Below, piece by piece: positions 26,642-35,175 of a DNA stretch of 64,000 nucleotides; position 1 is the first letter of the stretch, and each line of letters starts with the position of its first letter. Source of the stretch: Bacteroidota bacterium. GTDB taxonomy: Bacteria > Bacteroidota > Ignavibacteria > Tepidaquicellales > Tepidaquicellaceae. Under the pieces are notes generated by a model that worked only from the letters and a program-made list of their open reading frames with translations, was not told the origin of the DNA and made no database searches. The position numbers and the translations under genes were made by a program. The stretch covers positions 634,419-698,418 of the forward strand of contig JAFDZP010000002.1 in NCBI GenBank assembly GCA_018266835.1, in the 5' to 3' direction.

Positions 26642-27166
26642 TCAAAAACTATTTTTTGCCTGCTTAATATGAGCCAGATGATGTTTGCCATGCCATGAGT
26701 ACATATGCAAAGCTTCTTTAAGCGAGAAAACCTTTTTATATTCTGAATGAATGTAACTTCTCTCAAAATCTTTTTTATCCAATGCCTTTAATAATAATGA
26801 CCACCTTTTATGAACTGCCTCTACTAATGTGAGAGATATCTCCGGCGGAAGTTTTGCATCCGGAAGCTCTGCCCATCTGTCTTCATAATATGGCTTAATT
26901 GTTGGTTTATCCTCTGTTAAAGTCAGTTTAAATCTTATAAAAGCATTCATATGGCTATCAGGAATATGATGCACTACCTGCCTTATAGTCCAGCCGTCAG
27001 GACGGTACGGAGTTTCAAGCTGAGCATCAGTCAATCCTTCGACTTCCTTTCTTAAAAGAGAAGGAAGGCTTTCAATATCTTCAATGTAAGTGCTTATTTG
27101 TTCGAGGGAATAACTTGTGAGGGGTGAAAATTCCCCAATTGGGAATTTTAGCTTTTGTATATCCAA
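26642..27166 (-). CDS. YfiT-type DinB-family protein (putative bacillithiol transferase)
   Basis: A 174-residue four-helix DinB-fold protein. Metal ligand histidines are visible: His in VHHIPDSHMNAF near residue 67 and the pair in YSWHGKHHLAHI near the end. YRPDGWTIRQVVHH and IKPYYEDRWAEL match the YfiT/BstA subgroup. Bacillus relatives are thiol transferases that conjugate bacillithiol to electrophiles, and many Bacteroidota make bacillithiol, so detoxification is plausible. It is preceded by a spacer of 169 bases with no other gene, transcribed alone, and converges on the zinc-ribbon gene. Confidence 0.85.
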   Translation of the reverse strand: MDIQKLKFPIGEFSPLTSYSLEQISTYIEDIESLPSLLRKEVEGLTDAQLETPYRPDGWTIRQVVHHIPDSHMNAFIRFKLTLTEDKPTIKPYYEDRWAELPDAKLPPEISLTLVEAVHKRWSLLLKALDKKDFERSYIHSEYKKVFSLKEALHMYSWHGKHHLAHIKQAKNSF

Positions 27167-27335
27167 TTTTGTTTGATTTTAGTTCAGAATCGCAAAAGTT
27201 TCGCGAAAATTTTTTATGCGAATATAAATTTTTATTTAATCATTTATTTATTTCTATATTATGTAAAGTTGATTTTATCTCTATATAAAATCAATAATAT
27301 ATTTGAACGAAATCTCAATCTTTTTCAACAAAATT

Positions 27336-28706
27336 TTAACTCATCCATTCTATCATGGTTTCATATAAAAGATACACATTAAGACTCAAAATTATTACGC
27401 TTATTAGCCATGCTATTATTTTCACGTAAGGCTTGTTTACAAACGGTCCCATTTTCTTTTTATCACCTGTGAACATTACCAGCGGCACGACTGCAAAACT
27501 CAGCTGCATAGATAAAATCACCTGACTTAATATCAGCAGACTTGTAGTCCCCTTCTCTCCATATAATATCGTAACAATAAGCGCCGGCACAATTGCTATC
27601 AACCTTGTTATCAGCCTTCTCAGCCATGGCTTCAATCTTATATTTAAAAAACCTTCCATTACTATCTGTCCTGCAAGAGTTCCTGTTATAGTTGAGTTCT
27701 GTCCTGAAGCAAGCAGAGCTATTGCGAAGAACGTACTCGCAAGTCCTGCACCGAGCAGCGGAGTTAATAACTGATACGCATCGGTAATATCTGCTACATC
27801 ATGATGTCCCGTTGTATGAAAGCTCGCAGCCGATACAATTAAAATTGCAGCGTTTATAAAAAACGCAAGCAGCAATGAAACAGTCGAATCAATCGTCGCA
27901 AACTTCACAGCCATTTTTTTCCCGGGAACATTTTTTTCAAAATTTCTTGTCTGAACTATACTTGAGTGCAGATACAAATTATGCGGCATTACCGTTGCCC
28001 CTAAAATTCCGATTGCTATATAAAGCATATCCGGATTGAAAACAATTTTTGTAGTCGGAAGCAAACCCGCAAGCATGGGGAAAATATCAGGCTTTGATAC
28101 AATTATTTCATACCCGAAACAAAAAAGTATAATTATTATTAATGCGCCTACAATACTTTCAATGTAACGGAATCCTTTATACTGAAAGAATAAAATCAGA
28201 AGAACATCGGCTGCAGTGAGCATAACTCCGATTGTAAGAGGAATTCCAAAAAGCAAATTCAAAGCAATTGCCGAGCCTATAACTTCCGCAAGGTCACATG
28301 CAGCAATTGCAACTTCACACAGTATCCATAGAACAAATGCAGCAGGTTTTGAATAATGGTCTCTGCATGCCTGAGCTAAGTCCCTGCCTGTTACAATACC
28401 CAGCTTCAAAGCAAGGTGCTGCAAAAAAATTGCAAAAAGATTTGATATTAAAATTACGGAAAGAAGAGTGTAGCCAAACTGCGCGCCGCCTGCAATATCA
28501 GTTGCCCAGTTGCCGGGATCCATATAGCCGACGGCTACCATTAATCCGGGACCTGCAAACGCAAGCAGCTTTTTCCAGAACGAACCTTTTCCGGGAACGC
28601 TAATAGTCCCGAATACTTCAGGAAGAGAATGGGTTATCCTCTCTCTTCTCCATCCGGTTTCTTTACGAACCTCTAATGTATTTTCAATATCTACGTCCTT
28701 GCCCAT
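27336..28706 (-). CDS. Nramp-family divalent metal transporter
   Basis: A 456-residue transporter with eleven hydrophobic helices. Both hallmark metal-site motifs are present: DPGN at 63-66 in helix 1 and MPHN at 240-243 in helix 6, including Met240 that favours Mn(II)/Fe(II) over Ca/Mg. It imports divalent metals with protons. It is the last gene of the regulator / outer-membrane protein / Nramp run, with gaps of 14 and 24 bases. A candidate operator lies before the first gene, so metal-responsive repression by the DtxR-like regulator is likely. mntH is the usual name for such genes, but iron cannot be excluded. Confidence 0.9.
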   Translation of the reverse strand: MGKDVDIENTLEVRKETGWRRERITHSLPEVFGTISVPGKGSFWKKLLAFAGPGLMVAVGYMDPGNWATDIAGGAQFGYTLLSVILISNLFAIFLQHLALKLGIVTGRDLAQACRDHYSKPAAFVLWILCEVAIAACDLAEVIGSAIALNLLFGIPLTIGVMLTAADVLLILFFQYKGFRYIESIVGALIIIILFCFGYEIIVSKPDIFPMLAGLLPTTKIVFNPDMLYIAIGILGATVMPHNLYLHSSIVQTRNFEKNVPGKKMAVKFATIDSTVSLLLAFFINAAILIVSAASFHTTGHHDVADITDAYQLLTPLLGAGLASTFFAIALLASGQNSTITGTLAGQIVMEGFLNIRLKPWLRRLITRLIAIVPALIVTILYGEKGTTSLLILSQVILSMQLSFAVVPLVMFTGDKKKMGPFVNKPYVKIIAWLISVIILSLNVYLLYETMIEWMS

Positions 28707-28730
28707 TTACAAAATTGTTTATTTATTTTT

Positions 28731-29552
28731 TTAATTTAATACGATTGATATTCCTGAACCAATAAAGAAGTTATTTGATTCTTCAGATAATCCCAATCCT
28801 CCGTAAACATCAATCACAATATTTTTTTTCACTAAATATGTAAGTCCTGCATCTAAATTTTGGTCAGAGACACCGCCGGACTTGGGAATGTTTCCAAAAA
28901 TCTCCGCAAATGAACCAAGCTTAGGTGTAATTGAATAACCTAAAGATGCAGAATATGAGAAATCTTTATCTTCAAGGTCATCGCTCCACGCAACTCCGAG
29001 ATTATATCCAACACTTAATTTATTATTTATTTCATTTGTAAATGCCAGAGTAAGCTCAGGAACAAAATATTTAACCTGTTTATCCTCATCTCCGATTTTA
29101 GGCAGTTTGACAGTTCCAATCACTCCAAAATCCGGGATGATTCCTTCTCCTTTTGATATAAATACTTTGGCTCCAATAGTTGGTGGGTTTAGGCTTAATG
29201 AACCGCTATTTCCGAATTCTACATTATTATCGCTGCTAAGAGTCTGGCGGTCAAAATCAAAACCCAATCTTAATTCGACATTTTTCAAAAGCCCATATCT
29301 AAAAAGAGTTGTAGGAGCGGTAAGAGTTTTAATTCTTAAATTTAAATTGTAGGAAGTATCTAAACCATAAACAGAAATATTATCAAATTTATGTAAAGAA
29401 TATTCTATACCCGTCTCAATTTGAAATTTACCTTTATCTAAAGTATTCGGTGAATCCGTTTTATCAGGTCTGTCAGATTCTATATCCTGCGCAAATAAAA
29501 TTACAGGTGTTAAAAAAAACAATGCTAAGAATAATAATTTTATTGGGGTCAT
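28731..29552 (-). CDS. Outer-membrane beta-barrel protein of the metal operon
   Basis: A 273-residue protein with signal peptide (1-21, ending LFAQD). It starts DIESDRPDKTDSP..LDKGKFQIETGIEYS, as in the MetA-pathway/Phenol_MetA_deg-like 'transporter' family, and continues with many amphipathic strands ending in an aromatic/Asn terminus (GSGISIVLN). It should be an outer-membrane beta-barrel. Members are often annotated as transporters without proof. Its place between the MntR-like regulator and the Nramp importer suggests a route for metal, or a metal-chelate, across the outer membrane. That is inference from the operon. Confidence 0.75.
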   Translation of the reverse strand: MTPIKLLFLALFFLTPVILFAQDIESDRPDKTDSPNTLDKGKFQIETGIEYSLHKFDNISVYGLDTSYNLNLRIKTLTAPTTLFRYGLLKNVELRLGFDFDRQTLSSDNNVEFGNSGSLSLNPPTIGAKVFISKGEGIIPDFGVIGTVKLPKIGDEDKQVKYFVPELTLAFTNEINNKLSVGYNLGVAWSDDLEDKDFSYSASLGYSITPKLGSFAEIFGNIPKSGGVSDQNLDAGLTYLVKKNIVIDVYGGLGLSEESNNFFIGSGISIVLN

Positions 29553-29566
29553 TTATTTTTTAATGT

Positions 29567-30217
29567 TTATTGTGATACAAAAATACAATTAGAAAGTTTT
29601 TCACTAAGAAAAAGTTTTAAAGTTTTATTCTGAATCTGAATTGAGTTATCGAAGTTTATTTTTTCAAGGACTTTTATTTTATCGTTAAGCTTAAGTCCTA
29701 TCTTAGATAAGTAAGCAAGTATTTCAGAATTTTCATCTGAAACTCTTTTCACAGTATAAGATATACCCGGCTCTGCCTTTGATAACTGAAAATCATTACA
29801 TACATCTATGTTTCCGTTTATATCGGGTATAGGTTCTCCATGAGGATCGAACTTAGGAAAATTCATAAACTGCTCAAGGTTTTTTATGAGCTCATCAGAG
29901 GAAGAATGTTCAAGCCGTTCGGCTTCCGCATGGACTTTATCCCACGGGTATTTTAAATGTTTTACTAAAAAAACTTCCCAAAGCCTGTGTTTGCGGATCA
30001 AGTTAACGGCAATTTTTTCACCTTTGCCCGTAAGTTCAAACCCCTTATATGGTGTATTAGAAATATAACCTGATTTTGAAAGCTTTGATATCATTTCACT
30101 TACTGCCGCTGAGCTGATATTCAGTTTTTCTGCAAGCAGCGAAGTTGTAACTTTGCCCGTAACAGCTTTGATTGAATAAATATTTTTTAAATAATCCTCT
30201 ATGCTTTTATTTTCCAT
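29567..30217 (-). CDS. DtxR/MntR-family metal-dependent repressor
   Basis: A 216-residue regulator. The winged helix is at 1-70 (IEDYLKNIYSIKAVTGKVTTS, SSAAVSEMISKLSKSGYI). The dimerisation/metal region shows HAEAERLEHSSSDEL and FDPHGEPIP. The C-terminal third is an SH3-like FeoA-type domain (about 140-216, LKLNDKIKVLEKINFDN). This is the longer form of the family, as in IdeR/DtxR-like regulators. It leads the metal operon and sits 20 bases from an imperfect palindrome, so autoregulation is expected. Mn(II) or Fe(II) as cofactor cannot be settled from sequence. Confidence 0.9.
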   Translation of the reverse strand: MENKSIEDYLKNIYSIKAVTGKVTTSLLAEKLNISSAAVSEMISKLSKSGYISNTPYKGFELTGKGEKIAVNLIRKHRLWEVFLVKHLKYPWDKVHAEAERLEHSSSDELIKNLEQFMNFPKFDPHGEPIPDINGNIDVCNDFQLSKAEPGISYTVKRVSDENSEILAYLSKIGLKLNDKIKVLEKINFDNSIQIQNKTLKLFLSEKLSNCIFVSQ

Positions 30218-30237
30218 TATTTAAATAATCTTACAAA

Positions 30238-30261
30238 TAAAATTAAGCATACCTAACTTTA
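30238..30261 (-). promoter_or_regulatory. Candidate operator of the DtxR/MntR-like repressor
   Basis: A 24-base imperfect palindrome (9 of 12 pairs) centred on TTAAGCATACCTAA, or TTAGGTATGCTTAA on the minus strand. It lies 20 bases before the regulator's start codon. The core resembles the TTAGGnnnnCCTAA type of DtxR/MntR box. It fits autoregulation of the metal operon. It may also affect the divergent T9SS gene, whose start is 119 bases away. Confidence 0.5.
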
Positions 30262-30379
30262 AATTCAAGGATAATTTATTTTGAGAAAAGTATGTCACAT
30301 TTATAACAAAAAATCAAATCTTCTGACTGATTTTTAGTTCGATTTTTGATAGTTTTGTGACTATCTTATTTAATATCGT

Positions 30380-32506
30380 ATGGTGAGAACATTTTTATTA
30401 TTAATCAGCATTTTATGTGCTGTTGGCGATGCATATTCTCAGTACAAGATTAAAGAAACTTTCGAAACGGCAGTTTATCCCCCTACAGGATGGACAGAAA
30501 ATGATGCAAGTGATATCATTTCAAGAAGCACGAGCGCAAGCGGATTTGGTTTTGGTACGGGAAGCATCAAAGCGGATTTTTTTAACGTTACAAGCGGCAC
30601 TTCTACTCTAACTACTCAAAGCTTCAGTAACTTATCAGGCAACGACACTCTGGTGTTCGATTACGCCTATGCACCTTACACAGGCTATAGCCCGGATTCT
30701 TTATATATCAGAATTTCAACTGATAACGGCGCAACTTTCAATGTTACCTTAGGTGCGTATTTATTAAGTAATATTGCAACAGCCACTGCAACGGATTTTG
30801 AATTTACTCCGGGTGCGGGCCAATGGGCGACCATTAAATTAAAACTGGATGCAGCTGTTACAGGCAATACATCGCTGGTTCAATTCGGTTTTGTATCTAA
30901 TTACGGCAATTCATTATTTATAGATAATATTACTTTAGGCAATACTCCTACTGTGGATATTCAGGCGCTCTCAATTGAAAACAGAGGCACTCAATATTTT
31001 ACATCAAGCAATATTTCTCCTTACGGAAAATACAGAAACAACGGAACTACACTTGCAACAGTAAATGTAACGCGGACAATTTCACCCGGCGGATATTCCA
31101 GCACTTTATCAATGACTCATGTTACACCGGGAGAAATAAGAACCGGAATATTTGACCCGTTCTCTTTCAGTCCCGGAAATACTTACACTGTAAGAGATTC
31201 AGTTTATTTTAGCGGAGACGGCGATGCATCAAATGATACTTTATCAGGAACATTCATTCCAAAAGTTGCTAACACAGTTTTATTGTACTGGAATGATGCG
31301 GCAAGTAAAGATTCGCTTGTAACACATCTCAATGCAGGAGGATATTCAGGGGTTTATGATGTTATTTCAATGAGCGAATATGCAGGTTCATTACTCGCAT
31401 GGAGGTCAGTGTTTGCATTATTCGGAACAGGCACAAGCTGGAACGATGCGATAAGGGATTCACTTAAATCATTCCTTGATAATTCAGTAGCTGAAAGCCA
31501 GAAGACACTTGCAGTATTCGGCAATGATTTGGCATTGGTAAATGACCCGATTTACAACAACTCGGCAAGCATATCAGATACAACATTCTTAAGACAATAT
31601 TTACATGCTCAGTATATAGGTGATAACTGGCTGACCTCTGTTCCATTGGCAGCATCAGTTTTAAAAGGAACCGGCAGTTTACTTCCGATTGCATCTTCAG
31701 TTATAACTGATGCTTCACCTGATTTCGTTAAACCCGTAAATAACGGCGTGGCTGGATTAGTACCATTCACTGAAGACGGCAACGGCGATACGGCAACAAC
31801 TGTTATTTACGACGGCACTACATATAACTCTTTGTTCTGTACAAATCTTTATTCTAAATTTTCTACGAATACCAATATGGTATTCACAACAATATCACAA
31901 TGGGTATTCGATAGCAGCGGAGTCCTTCCGGTAGAACTTGCAAATTTCTCCTATGATGTTGAGCAGAACAATGTTAATCTAAAATGGATGACGGTCTCTG
32001 AAAATAATAACTCAGGTTTTGATATTGAAAGAAAACTTGGGAATAGCTCATGGCAGAGAATCAGCTTTGTAAGAGGTAATTCAACTTCTAATACTCAGCA
32101 TTCTTATTCCTATACGGACAATATTACCAATGCAGGTGTTTATAATTACAGACTGAAGCAGATAGATTTTAACGGAAATTATAAATATTACAATCTGAAT
32201 TCAGAAGTAAATATAGGTGCTCCGAAAAAATTTACTTTGAAGCAGAATTATCCGAATCCTTTTAATCCTTCGACGAATATTGAATACGAACTTCCCGATA
32301 ATGCAAAAGTAATGATAAATATTTATGATGTAACAGGAAGACTTGCAGGTACGCTTGTAAATGATGTACAAAACGCGGGATATTACAAAGTACAGTTTGA
32401 TGCAGGCAAAATGAATCTTGCAAGCGGACTTTATATTTATCAGATAGTAACAGAAAGCCCGGGCGCAAGAAATGTTAAAAGCTTAAAAATGCTGCTTATA
32501 AAATAA
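30380..32506 (+). CDS. Secreted multidomain protein with type IX sorting domain
   Basis: A 708-residue protein. The signal peptide ends near AYS (residue 20). The N-terminal 190 residues are a beta-sandwich region (ETFETAVYPPTGW, DTLVFDYAYAPY, LFIDNITLGN) typical of choice-of-anchor or cleaved-adhesin domains. A middle domain follows at about 280-500. An Fn3-like segment (LPVELANFSYDVEQN to YRLKQIDFNGNYKYY) leads to a type A sorting domain (LKQNYPNPFNPSTNIEY to LKMLLIK). The protein is secreted or surface-bound by T9SS, probably adhesive. Divergent from the metal operon, followed by a terminator at 32549. Confidence 0.88.
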   Translation: MVRTFLLLISILCAVGDAYSQYKIKETFETAVYPPTGWTENDASDIISRSTSASGFGFGTGSIKADFFNVTSGTSTLTTQSFSNLSGNDTLVFDYAYAPYTGYSPDSLYIRISTDNGATFNVTLGAYLLSNIATATATDFEFTPGAGQWATIKLKLDAAVTGNTSLVQFGFVSNYGNSLFIDNITLGNTPTVDIQALSIENRGTQYFTSSNISPYGKYRNNGTTLATVNVTRTISPGGYSSTLSMTHVTPGEIRTGIFDPFSFSPGNTYTVRDSVYFSGDGDASNDTLSGTFIPKVANTVLLYWNDAASKDSLVTHLNAGGYSGVYDVISMSEYAGSLLAWRSVFALFGTGTSWNDAIRDSLKSFLDNSVAESQKTLAVFGNDLALVNDPIYNNSASISDTTFLRQYLHAQYIGDNWLTSVPLAASVLKGTGSLLPIASSVITDASPDFVKPVNNGVAGLVPFTEDGNGDTATTVIYDGTTYNSLFCTNLYSKFSTNTNMVFTTISQWVFDSSGVLPVELANFSYDVEQNNVNLKWMTVSENNNSGFDIERKLGNSSWQRISFVRGNSTSNTQHSYSYTDNITNAGVYNYRLKQIDFNGNYKYYNLNSEVNIGAPKKFTLKQNYPNPFNPSTNIEYELPDNAKVMINIYDVTGRLAGTLVNDVQNAGYYKVQFDAGKMNLASGLYIYQIVTESPGARNVKSLKMLLIK

Positions 32507-32548
32507 TAGGGTAATATTCATAAATTATATAATTGTTCTTAAAAATTA

Positions 32549-32580
32549 AAAGCCTTAGTTTTCGTGACTAAGGCTTTTTT
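32549..32580 (+). terminator. Rho-independent terminator
   Basis: AGCCTTAGT (32551-32559) pairs with ACTAAGGCT (32567-32575), followed by TTTTTTT. It lies 45 bases after the T9SS gene and isolates it from the response regulator that follows. Confidence 0.85.
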
Positions 32581-32610
32581 TATTTATTTCAATATCCCGA
32601 AAAACAAATT

Positions 32611-32985
32611 TTGAAAATTTTATTAGTAGAAGATCAGTTCATTAACCAGAAGTTAATGAAAAATGTTTTAGAAAAGGGCGGCTACGAAGTAACTGCAGCA
32701 AGCGACGGCGAAACTGCTTTAAAATTATTAGGCGAAACTAAATTCGATATTATTTTGATGGATATTCAGATGCCCGAGCTTAACGGATATGAAGTAGCAA
32801 AACGTTTCAGGGAAATGGAAAAAGAAAGCGGCACTCACACACCTATTTTAGCAATGACTGCAAATTCATTGGCAGGCGACAGGGAGAAATCTCTGGATTC
32901 CGGAATGGATGATTATATAGCAAAGCCCCTGAACATGGTTGAAATCAACGCACGAATAGAGGCTTTGATCAAAGGTAATAAATAA
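32611..32985 (+). CDS. Stand-alone CheY-like receiver protein
   Basis: A 124-residue single receiver domain; TTG start directly at MKILLVEDQ. Acid pocket ED at residues 7-8, phospho-acceptor Asp51 in ILMDIQMPELNGYEVA, Thr/Ser switch in ILAMTANS and conserved Lys in IAKPL. It has no output domain. It resembles the receiver of hybrid kinases (DIQMPELNGYEVAK) and could take phosphate from the hybrid kinase at 3775 or another unlinked kinase; this is inference. It has no operon partner: a terminator precedes it and a converging gene stops 3 bases after it. Confidence 0.88.
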   Translation: MKILLVEDQFINQKLMKNVLEKGGYEVTAASDGETALKLLGETKFDIILMDIQMPELNGYEVAKRFREMEKESGTHTPILAMTANSLAGDREKSLDSGMDDYIAKPLNMVEINARIEALIKGNK

Positions 32986-32987
32986 AA

Positions 32988-33611
32988 TTATTTAGCAAGC
33001 TCAGTATTAATAGCCGAAACCAACTCTTCAGAATCCGGCGTTACTTTACTTTTATATCTTCCTACAATATTTCCGTTTTTATCAATTAAAAATTTCTCGA
33101 AATTCCATGCAACATCACCTGAAAAAGGAGCGTTGTTTATTAATCTGTTATACAAAGGATTTCTGTCGTCTCCAAGAACTTTTATCTTATCAAAAAGAGG
33201 AAATGTAACATTAAACTTTGAAGAACAAAATTGCCTTATCTCCTCATTGGTACCCGGTTCCTGCTCACCGAAATCATTGCACGGAAATCCTAAAATTACA
33301 AAGCCCTTATCTTTATTTGTTTCGTAGAGCTTTTCAAGTGCATCGTATTGTTTTGTATAGCCGCAGTGAGATGCAACGTTGACAATTAAGAGAACCTTGC
33401 CCTGATAATCAGAAAGCTTCACGTCCTTGCCGTCCATATCTTTTACAGAAATATCGTAGATGTTTTTGTTTTCCATTTTTGCTTGATTTACAGATTGAGA
33501 TGATTGTGTTGTTGTCTGAGTTGATTTTGTTTTGTCATTGCCTGCGCTGTTTGTCTGCGCCTTGCAAGAGCAAAATACAATTAAGACTGATAATAAAAAA
33601 GAAAATTTCAT
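32988..33611 (-). CDS. Exported glutathione peroxidase family protein
   Basis: A 207-residue protein. Residues 1-16 end in VFCSC and may be a lipoprotein signal, with Cys16 as anchor. A Thr/Ser/Gln-rich linker follows. The GPx domain covers about 50-207. Peroxidatic Cys83 sits in VASHCGYTKQY, Gln117 and Cys111 in FPCNDFGEQEPG, and the Trp/Asn of the catalytic tetrad in VAWNFEKF. A further cysteine at 129 (FCSSKF) could be the resolving thiol. It is a Cys-type, thioredoxin-dependent enzyme rather than a selenoenzyme. It probably reduces peroxides in the periplasm. Confidence 0.88.
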   Translation of the reverse strand: MKFSFLLSVLIVFCSCKAQTNSAGNDKTKSTQTTTQSSQSVNQAKMENKNIYDISVKDMDGKDVKLSDYQGKVLLIVNVASHCGYTKQYDALEKLYETNKDKGFVILGFPCNDFGEQEPGTNEEIRQFCSSKFNVTFPLFDKIKVLGDDRNPLYNRLINNAPFSGDVAWNFEKFLIDKNGNIVGRYKSKVTPDSEELVSAINTELAK

Positions 33612-33669
33612 AGTAAGATTTTAATTGGATGAATTATATTTTAAAACATATCGGATTTTTAAAAGTTCA

Positions 33670-35169
33670 TTAATTTTCCTTGAGCAGCTTGGGGATTCCC
33701 TTAAACTCTCCTTCCGACTTCGCTACAACAACGCAGCAAACGGAATCGGCAACAACGTTAGTAACTGCGCGCGACATATTAAGCAGCCGGTCTATTCCTA
33801 AAATTAATGCAACTCCTTCTATCGGAAGCCCTGCTGCTTTAAGCACAACAACCAGCATTATAAGTCCCGCGCCTGCTACCGGAGCAGTAGCCGCTCCCGT
33901 AATAAGCGAAGCAACAAATATCGTAAGCATCATAGGTATTGATAGCTCAAAACCATACACCTGCGCAATGAAGATTGCTGATATTGCCTGGTAAAGCGCA
34001 GTGCCGTCTTTGTTTATTGTTGTTCCAAGAGGAAGAATGAAGGATACAATTTTGTTAGGGATTTTCAAAACGTTCTCGCACACATCAAGATTTATCGGCA
34101 TCGTAGCCGATGAAGAGCTTGTTGTAAAAGCAACTGCCATAACCTGTCTCTGAGTTTTGAAGAAATCAATTACGTTCGCTCCGGAAAATAATTTTAACAG
34201 AACAGGATAAATTACAAAAGTTGAAATCAACAGCGCAACTATTACTGTAAAGAAATAATAAATGAGTGTTTGTAGAATTGAAAATCCGAACTCAGATACT
34301 GTGGAAGATATCAAAGCAAAGACTGCAATCGGAGCAAATTTTATAACTGCCTCAACCATTTTTATCATTGCCTGAGAAATGCCGTCGAAAAAATCAATTA
34401 CCTTTTTTGATTTATCTTTTGGTATGAATGACAGAAATAATCCTGTAAGAATTGCAAATAAAACTATTTGAAGAAAATCTCCTTCTACTAATCCCTTGAA
34501 AGGATTTTTCGGAACAATCTCAACAAAAAAATTTATTAAATCAAACTTGTAATTAGTTGTGCTCACCGCTTCATCTTTGAATGCATCAAGCAGCCTTGCT
34601 TTTGCATCGGGAGTTATGTGCGAACCAGGATTTACCAATACTGCCAAAACCATTGATGAAGTTATCGTTAGAACAGCTGTCAGCAAATAAAATCCTAACG
34701 TCTTCCCTCCTATGGATAGCACATTTTTCAAATCATGAAGTGAAGCCGCGCCGACAATCAATGATGCAAGTACAAGCGGTACTGCAATCATATTTAGCAA
34801 GCGGATAAAAATCTCTCCGATTGGTTTTATATCGGACGCAATTGAGGATTCCCTCTCTAATGATTTTATATTTTCAAAAAAAGCAGAGTTATTATCGGGA
34901 TATGTTATCTTTAATTTTAACTGTGTAAGTTTTTCAGATTTTTTGTAGGTATCAAAAAATCTTATTATAGATAGCTGCGATTGCCCATTGAAAGATTTCA
35001 ATACAGAATCTTTCTGCAAAAAAGAAACATCACTCCAGTCTTTAATAGTGTTTACACCCGTCAGAGAAATTATTTTTAATTCATTGGTTTTAACTCCGAA
35101 TAAATATCCGAAGATAATTCCAAGTATTAATCCTATTAAAATCTGTATGTGAAGTTTAGGCAGCTTCAT
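33670..35169 (-). CDS. Dicarboxylate/amino acid:cation symporter (DAACS), second of a tandem pair
   Basis: A 499-residue transporter of the glutamate-transporter (GltP/DctA) family. Typical segments: LLNMIAVPLVLASLIVGAASL after TM1, the HP1 serine motif AFTTSSSSATMP, and PLGTTINKDGTALYQ (NMDGT-like, here NKDGT) in TM7. Between TM1 and TM2 there is an insert of about 85 extracytoplasmic residues (roughly 30-110) with no counterpart in archaeal GltPh. It lies 6 bases behind a close paralogue. The substrate, glutamate/aspartate or C4-dicarboxylates, cannot be told. It is the last gene of the run that starts with plsC. Confidence 0.9.
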   Translation of the reverse strand: MKLPKLHIQILIGLILGIIFGYLFGVKTNELKIISLTGVNTIKDWSDVSFLQKDSVLKSFNGQSQLSIIRFFDTYKKSEKLTQLKLKITYPDNNSAFFENIKSLERESSIASDIKPIGEIFIRLLNMIAVPLVLASLIVGAASLHDLKNVLSIGGKTLGFYLLTAVLTITSSMVLAVLVNPGSHITPDAKARLLDAFKDEAVSTTNYKFDLINFFVEIVPKNPFKGLVEGDFLQIVLFAILTGLFLSFIPKDKSKKVIDFFDGISQAMIKMVEAVIKFAPIAVFALISSTVSEFGFSILQTLIYYFFTVIVALLISTFVIYPVLLKLFSGANVIDFFKTQRQVMAVAFTTSSSSATMPINLDVCENVLKIPNKIVSFILPLGTTINKDGTALYQAISAIFIAQVYGFELSIPMMLTIFVASLITGAATAPVAGAGLIMLVVVLKAAGLPIEGVALILGIDRLLNMSRAVTNVVADSVCCVVVAKSEGEFKGIPKLLKEN

Positions 35170-35175
35170 TAATTA

